Shown piece by piece: positions 24,282 to 37,000 of a stretch of DNA of 64,000 bases. A program made the position numbers and the translations under genes. Position 1 is the stretch's first letter, and the number at the start of each line of letters is the position of its first letter. Source of the DNA: Paramacrobiotus metropolitanus (Eukaryota; Tardigrada; Eutardigrada; Parachela; Macrobiotidae); assembly GCF_019649055.1 (NCBI RefSeq), contig NW_026570254.1, forward strand, positions 682,001 through 746,000. The letters run 5' to 3'. The notes below the pieces were generated by a model. It worked only from the letters and a program-made list of their open reading frames with translations, was not told the origin of the DNA and searched no databases.

Positions 24282-24724
24282 GCAGTAATTGGAGAAACGA
24301 AATGTCCAACTAATCATTTACCGGGAATCTCGTGGGTTCTTTGTGTGAACAGTTATGTTTATTTAGGTTACTGAATTGCGGTGTCGCTTTTTGCTTTGCT
24401 CGATGCTTTGGTTTAAAAAATGGTTCAGCGTTTGCCGGCGATGCTGTTGACGTTCATTTTGCATAATTATGTTGTATTCAGTTGGTTTTGGACTGACAAA
24501 TAATACTAAATTATAACAATATTTGACTGATTTCACAAAAACAACAAACTATGACGATGAAAAAATAAAATATGTCATCGCGCATATTATAAATAGTCGC
24601 GGTACATGAAATTTACTGGATGAGAACTGGAACAATTGTACAAAACACTAACAAAGGAGACTATTCTTTTAGTACTGTAAACCGAAGATTTACATAAGAC
24701 TGTTATTACGATACTGGCGCTATT
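24282..24724. other. Convergent 3' flanks of the coiled-coil gene and mesh
   Basis: Only 443 bp separate the two stop codons, which face each other. A plus-strand AATAAA at 24564-24569 would serve the coiled-coil gene. A minus-strand AATAAA (TTTATT at 24358-24363) would serve mesh. If both are used, the two 3' UTRs overlap by about 200 bp. No gene is seen in the interval. Confidence 0.55.
24564..24569 (+). terminator. Candidate poly(A) signal of the coiled-coil gene
   Basis: AATAAA about 283 bp after the stop codon, in a locally A-rich context. Correct orientation; use is inferred. Confidence 0.45.
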
Positions 24725-27700
24725 TTATGCACTGGTTTCACGTGGCCCTCTTCCCGCTCCCGGGGGACTATACGCCTTTGGTCGGTAGGGCGGACTGATG
24801 TCTTTCGCTGGCTTGGTGTAAATCGCCGTTTTCACGTTATTATCAGCTTCCATTGTGCTTTTCTTGGAGGTTGGGCTTTCTTCTTTGGTATCGTATGACG
24901 TTATCACTGTCGTTGTCTTCCTACAACGTAGCAACAAATGGCATTTCAAAATCATTAGCACAGCGTGGAGTATTTCCACTCGTACTTATGAACTGTCGGC
25001 AGTTCCGATGAGGTTGCTGGTCGCGAATTTAGTGCGCGTGTCTCTGCTCCCGATCGCCCTGAGCTGTCGGAACGTTTCCGGCTGAGACATAGCAAGATGA
25101 CCGTGACGGCAGGTATCAGAACGGCTAACACGATTCCCATGGCTGTACCGGCAACCCATCTGGACCATTCTCCGTATGCTAAAATTCAGGAAAATGGATT
25201 ATGGCCACGAAGCCTTTCATATAGCGCACGCTGTATTTGACAGCAGGTAATGTTTATCCAGTTATATTTTGATGGTAGAATTTCGCTGCATAGCTTACAC
25301 ATGCAGTACGGAAGTTCGCCATAGGTCCAACGTCCTTCATCCGGCAGACACTTCCACTGAGCTGTTCCGTACAGGTAGTAGCCGTCCATGCAGGTGAAAG
25401 TACTGGACGCACCACTGGTAATACGGTAGCCTTCTTTGATTCCGTATTTGGGCGTAAAAATGGCGCCGCAGCTTAACACCGGTCGCAGACCGTTGTTGCG
25501 CATTGCTGTGAAGTTGATCTTGGCTTGGGCGGTGGCTTCGGCGATGTGACGGTTAGCGGTCACGAGGTAGTCGTACCGGCATTCTCTGTTCTCTGGTATC
25601 GGTGGACCGCATAATTGTTCCACTTCCGACCTATTTATTTCGTGCGTGTATTGTGTATTTCTTATTTACACGTCAAGAAACACTCAAATCACACTGTGAC
25701 TTACATCTTCAGCGTTGTGTTCGCGGGAGGATATTGAGGTTCATCGAAAACCGGGAACCATTCTTCGCCGCGCTCGTTGGGGTTACCAGTATTTGTCATA
25801 AGGTCACCGCGGTACGTGCGATACTGGAACAACGATGATCCGGTGATGGGATTGTTTTGAACTTGCCCTATAAAAATTCGAATATCTGAATGGTAAACAG
25901 AATAAAATCATGAAGCACTGTAGTATCTTACAAGTTTTTGCGAAATCTTGGTATATTGCCCGCGGATTGGACGATACCGGTACTTCGATGCCATTGGCCG
26001 TTTTCAAGTCGTCTTCTGGTATTCCACTCCAGTTCCCGAATAGGCCGTACGTGTGATTCTGTAACCGCATTGTCTCGTCTTGAGAGTTGCATAAAAAATT
26101 TCGTATTAAGTATGTGAGCCATTGTAATGGACATAGGTACCTGTATTTCGCGAGGCACGTAAGAGGTCACGTGAAGATAACCCTGCACTTCCTGTACTTC
26201 CACACCAATACCGGACGGAAATCGGACGACTAAATTAGACTGATCCAAATTAAATTCAGGACTGTGGATGGATACGCCTAAACAGAAGAAGAGTGTTTCA
26301 TTCTGATTTAATTTTATGGTTTTCAAATGCGCACCTTTGAAGGTTTGCAGCTTCAACCACGGTCGATCGAAATAGCGCGGTTGACCATTGACGAGAATCT
26401 GGAGGCGGTAGCGCCAACGTTTGTGCGACTCACGCGCCTGAATTTCCACGACGTCCGAGTCGTTTTCCTTCATAGCGACTGCTCGGATCACCGTGGCGTT
26501 GATCAGACCGACTAAAATCATGAAGAAAATAAGTTTCACAATTGCATCAATAACTTCCACCGATCGGTTCCGGATTACAGTAACCGTGTAATATATTCTT
26601 ACAAGATTGCCGAGGAGGTTGTTCCAGACGGGCTTGAACATTGATTAGAAACTGTCGCAGATCGGACTTTAGCAAAACGTAATCACCCTTTCCGTGGAAT
26701 CCGTAGTGAATGTTGTCGAATGTGATAACGTGGGGATCTCCAAAGATGATAGCTGCAATAATCATACTGCTGTTATCCGACTGATATAGTTTTCAGTTGG
26801 GGGTGCTGCGGAACGTACCAGCGCCCGGCGGATGGTATCCAACGCAGTCGTGCGAAACACGGCGATACTGTCCATAATAGTCACAGTTGTCTGACCAATG
26901 GCAACAGAAAAACCAGGGCATATTGTCGTGGAACCAGTTAGACAGTGACGGCACCTATGTCGTGTAAGAATGTAAGCACCGGACACCGGACCAATCACAA
27001 ATCACGCATTTCCGTCCGCACGCAAATCACGCATTTTACCATCCATAAGTATGTACTTACAAAACTTCCATGCTCGTACAGGCACCACTTTTATCAGCAC
27101 TTAACATTTAATTTTTGATATTGCAATTTATACATAATTTTTATTTAATACAGCTATTTTATGCAGTTAAGCACCAAATTAAGCTTACTTTACGGGATTC
27201 GCGATATGGAATAACACCCCATGGATGGGCGCGATTGGGTGATCCACCCCACTTTTTATCGTGCGTCAAATGAATATTTCCCTCTCGATCATAGCAGCAC
27301 TCCTGTCCGGCTCCATTGAATGGGTGCACCGGTCCATGCACGCAGTGAATGGCCTCCTTGTGGAGGTTGCACGTACTGCGGCCGTCGTAGTCGCATTCAA
27401 AATCCGGCAAGAAACGACCTTTATCTGCCTGCGCTTGGGCGAGGGTGCAGGGACATGGCTGGATAGTAAATTTGGTGTTATGTAAACTTCAGACCGGTGT
27501 ATAGCGCAGTGCAAATATGTCGTGGTGTTTACCTCGAGATAACCAATAAACTGCGGCAGAACGCGATCGCCGTAGTACCAATCGCGACAGAACTGCCCGG
27601 CATAGTCGTCACCAATAGTATTTCGCCATTGCTTCCGGAAGTACCAGGCTAACGGTATGGTTTCGGACCAGAGATGTCTGTAGCAACAAATTCGCCAAAT

Positions 27701-30700
27701 TTTATTGTCAGCCATTTTTGCGGTGCACATATTATATCGTATGAGTAGTACTTTCGCATATCATAAACCTTAAAGATATTAACTTACGGATATTCGGCAG
27801 AACTCGCTCCCGACGTGTCCGTAGCGTTGATGCGAAGAAATCCGTAGGTGAATATTGCGTGGAAATTACCAGGTGTCAGTCCATGGGGATCGAACTGATA
27901 ACGACCATTGTTGTTCGGTACATTTGTGGCAATATTTGCCAGGAACTGTATTTCCGGGTTGTCACTCTTTTCTCGATAACCCCAGATACCTATCCAGGAA
28001 AAGGTCAAAATAAAATGTAAATGCTAGACGCCATAAGTGAATTTGCAAGAGAAGTGTCTAAATATGAAGAATTATTTTTATATGCGTTCCGCACTTGCTT
28101 ACCAATATCGATTTGCAGACCATCGGCCCATGTCATGTTCCTGGGATTCCATTCCAGAGTGAGTTGCGTGGGCGGGTTTTCAAGAAACCAATCGTCGATA
28201 GCCCGCAGCTGGATGCTCGGAGAAACTCGTCCATGTTGCACTAAAATTTTAATCAAGCTGAAGTTGTGAGCAGAATAGAACTGGAGACTTTTAGCTAATT
28301 TTCCTACCGACAAAGAATTCTCCTCGGAAATTGTATGTCCGACCTCCATCAACACTAACACCGAATTCACGCCAACCGGCTTCGAACATCATGGGTGTGA
28401 TACATTTCGCCTGGACGGGATTCAGATAAATGCCCTGCGTCTCATACTGGCCGAACTTGCAGCGGATCTGACTCGATGGCAGGAAACACGGTCCGGTGAC
28501 GTTGATCATTTCACCACCCAACATGCTGCCTCCACTGGGTGCAGCGTACGCCATGCCCTCTGCAAAACCCAAGCTGGTGACCTTTTGAATAATTCTTTTT
28601 TCAGAAGATCTTACGATAAACTCCTTCAACGCATCCAGCTGGTTGGATAACTTCATCAACACGGAAAATATATCGGCCAGTGAAATCGACGTTAGATCGC
28701 TCGTCGATTTGAGCCAGACGAGTGTCCCTGGAAAATGGTGCCAATTCCCAGAAACCGGTGCCGTTACCACCGTTAAAACCAACCTGAAAAAATTATTATT
28801 TTCACGATTAAAATAACAAGCAAATAACGACGCTACACTCTGCTTGAAACCTTGTTTGCATTGTATGTTCGCTTAAAAATGAATAATTACCCGCGCTGGA
28901 TGACCACCGAGACCAGTGTGCACATCACCATATGCGCCGGAATGCGTTGTCCAGCTAACTTCCTTATAGTTGAAAATGGCATACGTGCGTGCTTCCTCAT
29001 CGGTGACAACCAGTAGCTGGAAGGTATTTTCCGGCACTGGCTCCGTCTCCAGCTTATCATCATCGAAAGCCTTGCCTTCGAATGTCAAGTTGCTCCAGGT
29101 AACCAGAAAGCCGGCAATCGGTACGAATTCCTCGGCACCAATTATGCCAAAGCGAATATCGCGCAGGGCCATTTCCAAGATCCTGTAAAGCGTTGCACAG
29201 TACAGCTACAAACATGATTACATAATGAATAATCTTCTTTCGTGTGGGCTTACAAGTCATTCTCATAATATTGCTTTCTCTGCTGTTCTTGCAGTCCGGG
29301 AGCCGTGCTCGCGATTTGACCTTTAGCGACGGTCCGGTAGAAGACGTTGCTCCGGCGCGTAAAGCCGGTTTTGGAGTAAAAAGGCGCGATAAACGGATGA
29401 TCACGCTCCTGCGGATATCTGGGATTAGGAAATTGAGGATTGTTGGAAGTTCCGTGTGGGGGCGGCGCAAACGCGATGAAACCGTCGGTAGCAACCTAAG
29501 TTACGTAAACATTACATATTTTGCTAATATTTTGCATCAGAGAAACAACGGCGAACGATCGCATTTTTCTTAGTATTGGTCTTGGCCATGTTAGGCAGTT
29601 CGCATATGCCTGGTCACACTTACAATTGTATAATTGTATACACCTCCGTAAAACGGGAGTCGGAACGGAATATTGACCTGTTCCGTCACTCCTCCACGTC
29701 GTTCCGGGCTTTTATCGCCCCATTCATGCCCATACGAGTAAAGAAGTGGATCTCCTGAAATGGCATCAAATCGTCACAAACGATGCTTGCACGCATTGTT
29801 TTTCGTGTAGCGAAACCGCAGCCTAACTTTTACACCTTAATTTCTGTTGTAGAAAGTGTACGAGCATTGTGCTATCATCAGTGTTTGTATAGAATGTACA
29901 GTTTCGCATAAATTCTATTACGAATACTGTTTACTTTGTGATTGTACCCAAATTCCTAGTGACTCACAATTGCACTCAATAAAACGACTTTATTTTGCGA
30001 TATCTTATCAACTTAAATTTTGCAGTGAGGCCTAGCCAGCTATTCACCGCTCGGCTCATATCTGTATTTGTCGCTTTTGCGTTTATGCTACACTCCCTGA
30101 TCGTGGCACGACAGGTATTCGCTAGCTGAACACAATCGATTCAGCGCGCCAACGCTAAATTTAAATTTTATTCAGAATGAAGCGAATAAATCCTTTCGCA
30201 CCAAGTACAGAAAAATCACTAATACGAAATAAATCAGAAACAACACCAATACTGAAATCGGTTTGTTTTTTTAAAGTCCAACGAAAACAAGTTCAACAAG
30301 TAAAATGCCGGTATTAATTCCTGCGAACACCCAGTGGTGTGATGTTAAGGCGCGCTTTCAAGCAGATAAAGAAAGTGATATTAGTTTTTAAAACAGTGCT
30401 GTTGAAATATAGCTGTTTTATAGGCATTCTGAGACAGCAAAGTCCAAAGAAAAAATACCGACGGCTGTAACATTTTCTGTAGCGAAACACTTGTTTATGT
30501 CGACGTGGGTTAAGCACCCAAATAAAGCAGGTAATACTAATTATCATTGACACAGACCCAGTAACTGCGCTTTTCCTGTCGCCAAAGTTTATGATAAAAA
30601 CCTTAAAAATTAACCTATTTTTAAGTTAACATAAGGATAAATCCAATTTCCCTTTTGTCAGTTCTTGCGTTTTAACTTGTAAAAACGCTTTGCCTCAGTT

Positions 30701-31016
30701 TGCTGAACTGGAAACTGGGGAAACGAATTTGAATAAAATTTACGTCTCGGTGCTCACAAGTACCCAATTGCGTCTTACTTCTGTATTCTTGCGGCATATA
30801 AGGATTTCTGAGATCTGGATAGCGTTCCTGATTTGGACGCTGTCCTGTTGTCAGAGGACGGGAATTCCAAGTGATCGGCGCAGCCGCCCCTCCGGGAGGC
30901 CGGGCGAACGGGTTGTTCATTGGTGACTGAGGTGGTAAATTCTGAGGAAACATTTGGGCGTAAGCGTAACATAATACCACGGACAGGAAAACCGACAACC
31001 ACATCCAGCGCTCCAT
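24725..31016 (-). CDS. mesh: Mesh, septate-junction transmembrane protein (NIDO-IPT-AMOP-vWD-sushi)
   Basis: Orthologue of arthropod Mesh (SUSD2-like), a single-pass protein needed for smooth septate junctions in gut-type epithelia. Exon 1 (31016-30779) gives a signal peptide, MERWMWLSVFLSVVLCYAYA, then a Pro/Asn-rich linker. Exons 2-4 (29754-29624, 29495-29254, 29182-28891) carry the NIDO domain, with ATDGFIAFAPPPH and the FNYKEVSWTTHSG pattern. An IPT/TIG-type block holds GGSMLGGEMINVTGPCF (about 28520). The AMOP domain is about 27470-27190, with CPCTL...CDYDGRSTC...ECCYDREG. The vWD domain starts IFGDPHVITFD (about 26740) and runs to about 25930. The sushi domain is about 25600-25310 (VLSCGAIFTPKYG...CLPDEGRWTYGE). 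One transmembrane helix follows, AGTAMGIVLAVLIPAVTVIL (about 25145), then a cytoplasmic tail ending GRGPRETSA, with TAA at 24727-24725. Phases agree across every exon join I checked. Confidence 0.9.
29755..30778 (-). other. First intron of mesh
   Basis: A 1,024-bp intron separates the signal-peptide exon from the first NIDO exon; the other mesh introns are generally much shorter. It is AT-rich. Open frames within it are short and resemble no protein I know. Long first introns often carry control elements, but I identify none. Confidence 0.6.
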
Positions 31017-34000
31017 GGCTGGAGCCGGTTACAAATACTGTCGGCAGTGAGAGAAAAAACTACAACCGGAAGTTGTGCAGCGGAAAATATCAAAAACTAC
31101 ACTTTCTACGGTGTGACCATATCCGCACTATAGTGTGTAAACATGCAGTCAAACTTGGTGGTTTCTCAACACTATTGCAGCTAAAACAGTGCCCAAAATG
31201 CCTTCCACTGATTACAGAAATGCTGCAAATGTTGCACAGGTATCATTTTATTGCGAATGTTTAAACGATACGCCACTCACCGTGCAAATATGTGGGTTTA
31301 TTGATAATAGCTCTCTTATCTTGAGAACGGTCAAAGTTTGTGGAACAATCTGCTCATGACTCGTTTATACAATGCCTTTGCGAAGACCTTACCTGAAGAT
31401 TACGGTTTGTACTCCATGATTACTAATACCACACGAACAGAGTCGCCACTACATGTGGGCTCTAACAAAGATGCAATAATCGGAAGTACTACAGTTACCG
31501 TATTTTGGGAAAACCACGCAGGCCAGTTTTTAACCATGATGCACACGTAGTAATCAAATTTTGCTATGGTGTGCAGTGGCACTTCATATATGCGATAACA
31601 GGATAACTACGGGCTTAAAAAATGATAAAGCGCTACGTATAATGTAACATGAAAAAATAGCGCGACCGTGAACCGGCAGGTTTCAATAAATTTATCATGC
31701 CATTTTATACCGATACGTAAGTAGAGTGCATTAATTAAGGGACAACGGAATTCGGACAGATGATACGACAGGAAACCGGCGAAAAACGAGCCACAGAATA
31801 TCTTCGCCAGCGGATTAGCTGAAATTCAACGAGAAATGCGGCATCGATCTTGAACAGCGCCGATACAATTTAATCAAATTTTCTCTGTGATTAGCAATTG
31901 ATGCTTAATGTGATCGTTTCTGAAGTTGTTTTGAAATTTTTCTGTGAACAATTGTTTTGTATTTCTCTTATCATGATCAGACATTTCCAAGTACGGTGTA
32001 ATTTCATCATTATTTTGTCGCGTGTGATGTGTCGTTACATATTGATAAAGATACATTGTAGCTGTATTAAGGGACAACCCACCGAGAATCTTTACAAACT
32101 GGAGCAACTGTGGCCATAAAGTGTTACGTCTACGTTCTTGGATAATAACACACCTTCTGATTTATGTGTTAAGTTTTTTCATGTACATTATTTTGAATGA
32201 ACATCTGACAAAACTAAAAGAACTGGCGGAAACAGCAAATAAAAAGATAAGGCCAATACATGGCATATATAAATTCCGCTGGACTCTTGAGGAATTAATC
32301 AGATTCTTTTGTGACCAAATTTGATGTTGTAGCGAACATATATGTATTGCATAATTTTACAGCTGGTGTACAATAAATCTTTGAGTTTCATGCAGCATTT
32401 CAATCAGCTCCCTTGAAATTTGTCAACTTGTTTACCCTTCTAACTGGGTTCATCATTCAGAATTTGTCAGTTTCCCTTCAACATAATTTTGCAAAATCTG
32501 GACAGTCGGTGAAAATATCTTGAAGGCTGTGACGTGATACTTACGTTACGTACGACTTACAGTCTTTGGCTAGACACGTTTATTAAAGCAAAATATAGAA
32601 AAGCGGCACATTCATGATGCCGAAAAGGGATATTATGGAAATACATATGAGTATTTAAGATTAATGTGCATCTTTCTTCAGTTTACCGCAGGACACAACG
32701 ATGCGGCTATCGTAATCATAGAGCTGATGGACATTTACCAAACTGTTCAGCAATGCATTTGAAATTCTTTCCTACAAAGTGTTGAATTGTCTGAGCATCT
32801 TGTGCACGAAAGACGACACATTATGCCGGATGCATTATGGAGAAATGATTTCCCAAGTGGAGTAGAAGAGGAATAGTCTCGCTGAAGTGCCTTGCTAAAC
32901 GATCAGCTTATGTATTCAATGCAATCTGCATTCTGCATCCCTGTATATATCCATGCCCGTATGTGCCGGGCAGTTATGGAAAGAAATGAGGAGATAAAGA
33001 TGCTCCACAATAGGAAGTATGAAGATGCATGGTCTCTACTGTTCTGCTTGAAAAGAACTCTTGAGTACTGTACTTTTGTTCAGCCTGACAGATTTCGGCC
33101 TAAACCAATTGTAAAAGAATGTGCGCTACTCGTAGATGCTAGTATGAGTAATTGAAAGGGCTGAGTTCCCTTACGTACGCATCTTATGATAATGTGGGAA
33201 AATAATTCCGGTTTTATTATGTACACAAATGCGTAATTATGTAAGTTTTAAAGCGACAACGTGAATGCATGCAACTTGTTAACTGCGAAGCATAAATTTG
33301 TAGCTCAATTTTGTTGCGCTGGAAATGTTTTAGAGCAATGAAATATTGCGATGACAACCGGCATCCTTGTGCATAGAATTAGAAGAGGCCCACACAATTG
33401 CGAGGGAAATGGGAGGAGGCCGTGGTGTTGTGCAGTGTGTGTTGAAGTACTCCGGCAGCAAATTAACTGGTTGTCACTTGTTTCATTCTCATCAGGCGCC
33501 CACTGCGAGGGAACAATCGCCATCAGTGCTCACATCCTGCATTCGTGAGAGGGCCTGCTGAGATGCTGCAGATTAAAAATCACCGAATCGCAAGTAATTA
33601 ACGGCTTTATGTCAGCCAAGTCCCTGGTGATGATGCCAGCTACCCAGTGTCTGTACACTAGCGTTCCAGTGCGCATGTTTACGTTATATATGCAGAAAAT
33701 TATGAAGTTGTCAAATAAAAGCCAACAAAAAATAACTGAATAAAACTTTAAATAATAATCACTATTTAAGTTCCAGGAAGTACATGATCCAGGCGCATGT
33801 GACATGGGCAATTAGCCCGATGAAGCGGAGCAGCTTTAAAACGATTTAATGTACAAAGTCTGAAGGAATCTTTCTTCATGGGGAATTAGGAGTGCACACT
33901 GGCCCACCGGCAACACTTTCCTGTCTGCACCAAAAATGCATAAAATTTTATTTAGCGAGAATCAATTCACAGGGATCATGAGAATGTTGACCACCGTCAA

Positions 34001-37000
34001 ACGGTTTACTAATTGATTGTGCTCAAGAATATTAGAATGGATATCCATAATAACTAATTAGAAGTTGATCTCCACGATGGTTTCAATGCATTAATGGCTG
34101 AAATGCGATGTGTCAGCTCCAGATGGCTGCAGCGTGCCCTTTCTTGCACGTTGCTGCCAGGATAATTCTCATCACTTATGGCTTCCCTAATGGGTTTTTG
34201 ATATTAGGTGAACAATCCTCCAATACACCAATGAGCCACAAAAATGTTTTCCAATATCAAAGATAATTTATGACTACGCCAGGTTCGGATAGAAAAGGAA
34301 TTTTCAGAATCCAGCCATTGTTCCCATTGTTGCGCTGAAAGGAGTCATTGCCCTTACTTGTTATTAAGCTAGTGATAAAAAGGAACGCTACGTCAACGGA
34401 AAAAAAATGTCAAAACAAAAAAGTTAACAAAACTTAACTCGAAGGTTTTAATTATCGATGGTTTGCTACGAGCAAAAACATCTACGATCATCTGGCAAAT
34501 TAAACTAGCAACTGCAAAAAACCTAGTATTGGCCCGCATGACTTATGGTCAGTTATAACATCAAACGAGCATGCATATGGTACATAATGTATTAATGCGC
34601 AAGTGAAATTGTTTATTAAAAACAGTTAAAGTACCAGGCATTTGTAATTCTTTATAAAGTATTTTAGTAAACCGTCATAGTTAAACAAACAGCACTTGCT
34701 ACAGCAGATGTTTACTTTTATCACGCGGTGTAATTAAATATCTTACTGGGTAGGTAAAATATTCATATAATTATGAAGTTTGTAAATACAACAAGGTTCT
34801 TTGGGACAGTTTAAATATACACGCCACAATAAAACCACGTTGATAGCAGAGATTTTTTTTATTGGGTGAATCATTTTTAGTTTTGTCAAGCTGATGCGCA
34901 GACAACCGGCGCTTCCTCATCCATCGATGAGTTTACAAATATCATGCATGGATACAGAAGTACAGTGAAGCTGTGACCCCATCAACAGACCTTGACAAAA
35001 TTAAGGCTAGATAATTAATGATATCGATTTCGGTGACGCTTTCTTTTTCCAGAGTGGTCGCCATTATTAGTTATCGGAATATTGCATTTCTTTGGGGTGC
35101 ACTTGAGGATGAATACGCAAGGGCACTGCCGGAATTGCTTGCAGTGGCCTGAAGAGCCTTGCATCAGTTCGCCATAAGTACCAGTCAGTGCAGTGAGTAT
35201 ATATGAATTATGGTCCATGACCACTGCCGACTTGATAATCTTCTCACGTTCACTGCACCATATCGGCATTATGCACAATTATGCATTGGATGCGCCCGTT
35301 ATCCTGTTAAATCTCCCACAGAAATTAACATTTTCCACTATATCCGGGCTGACTGGACTGTGGCCAGTCGATATGACTCGAGCTGACTGCATAATCTATG
35401 CACACAATATGTTTTGCACTTCGGGAATGGTTAATGCTTGCGAATTGTTTTCCAACACATTCTCCAAATAAATCCCATTTACTTATGCGTGATTTACACT
35501 CAAATGAACTTAGCAGCTCTCAAAGTCCCTGGTGCAGCATACAATAAGCACTAGTATGATCGACATCAAATTAATTTTATAAGCAGTTGCACTAAACGTA
35601 GATGCGGGCAAATTAGTTTTCTTGTTGCGCACGCACTTTTAAAAAAAATATGCTTTTATTGTACGAAATGCTGTGTATTGTTTTATTGTGTATATGCCTT
35701 CTTGGGCATTTTACCTAAAGTTAAATCATTTAGTAAAACTTAAACTGCAATATTCGGTAAGTAATACCGTGAATACTGCTCACTTTTCCAAATCATTGTG
35801 CAAGACATGCAAAATTGTAACCATTCGACAGCACAAAAATAGTTCATCACAGTGTTAATATGGTACAAAAAATAGTCATAATGGGTGAAAAAAGTGAATG
35901 CATTAGATAAAAAATACTTTATTTTTGAAGATTAGTTTATAGCACAAATCTCTACGAAGCTGGTCATTCAGAGTTTTAATTTTAGGCGGTACGGTGCTCT
36001 GTTTTGTGCTAGTTCAGCACATATGCAGTATCATTCTATCACTGCACACCATCGCCGAAAATTTTATCAAATTCATTTCGATGTAAACCCCTAAATTTTG
36101 TTGAAAATCTATCATATTCACATGTTTTTGCTACCATCTGAAAGCGGGTTTCTTCAGTACCAGGCCGTATAAAACCATATATTGTACGCTGCTTTTACTC
36201 GTTTCCCTGCACGATGCTATTGTTTTATGTGCGTCTGTTGGTACGTTAGTGTTATAACAAAATGAGAACGCGCTTCGAATTTATCGGGTAATTAATTATA
36301 ACCAAAACCGACATTCGCCTGTAGTTTATTCGACAGTTAGTCGACGGAAAGATGAGTTGAAAGTTGATTGCATTTAAGATAAATCGCTCCCAAGTAATCA
36401 ATCGACGACAGGCGAGTAACAGCGTAATGGCGATCTGACTGCGATTTGTAATGTCCAAAATATAGCGCTGCTTAATTTATTCTGTTAGATGCAATTTCTT
36501 AAGGAGAAATGTGCTAACAGACGAAGCTAATATTTCGTTCTCCAGTGCTTGCACTACATCCGTACATATACTACTGAGAACGTTATGCTTTATTCAGTCA
36601 AGCATGTCAAGTACCTAATGTTGTTTTTTTCCACTTCATTTGTTACGAACCGTCAAACTGTTCCTATTCAATATGCGTTTGTGCGGATCATGCCGATACT
36701 GGACAAAAGCCATAAAAGAAATTAAAAATATTATGAGTAAAGTTCAACGATTCTGATTCATTTGTGAAAAAGAGTGTTCTGCTGCCGTGTCACAGTTCCG
36801 CACAACTTACGTTCCGTATATATTTTCGGAGGAAAACTGTCGTTTTCCTTGTTGCTTAACACGACCCAGTGGCGCTGGAAAAGTTTGCGATGAAAACAAC
36901 GAACAAGAAATTGCCGATCATTTTCAAACAATAGCCCAGCATAGCATATTCATGTTCTTTAGCATGCAAATTTATCGCTACAACGTCCTTCGCAATTTAA

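Noticed and set aside
33305-33561. Overlapping open frames on both strands between mesh and Eph
   Set aside because: They are short and open in three frames at once, with no recognised family. Treated as chance.
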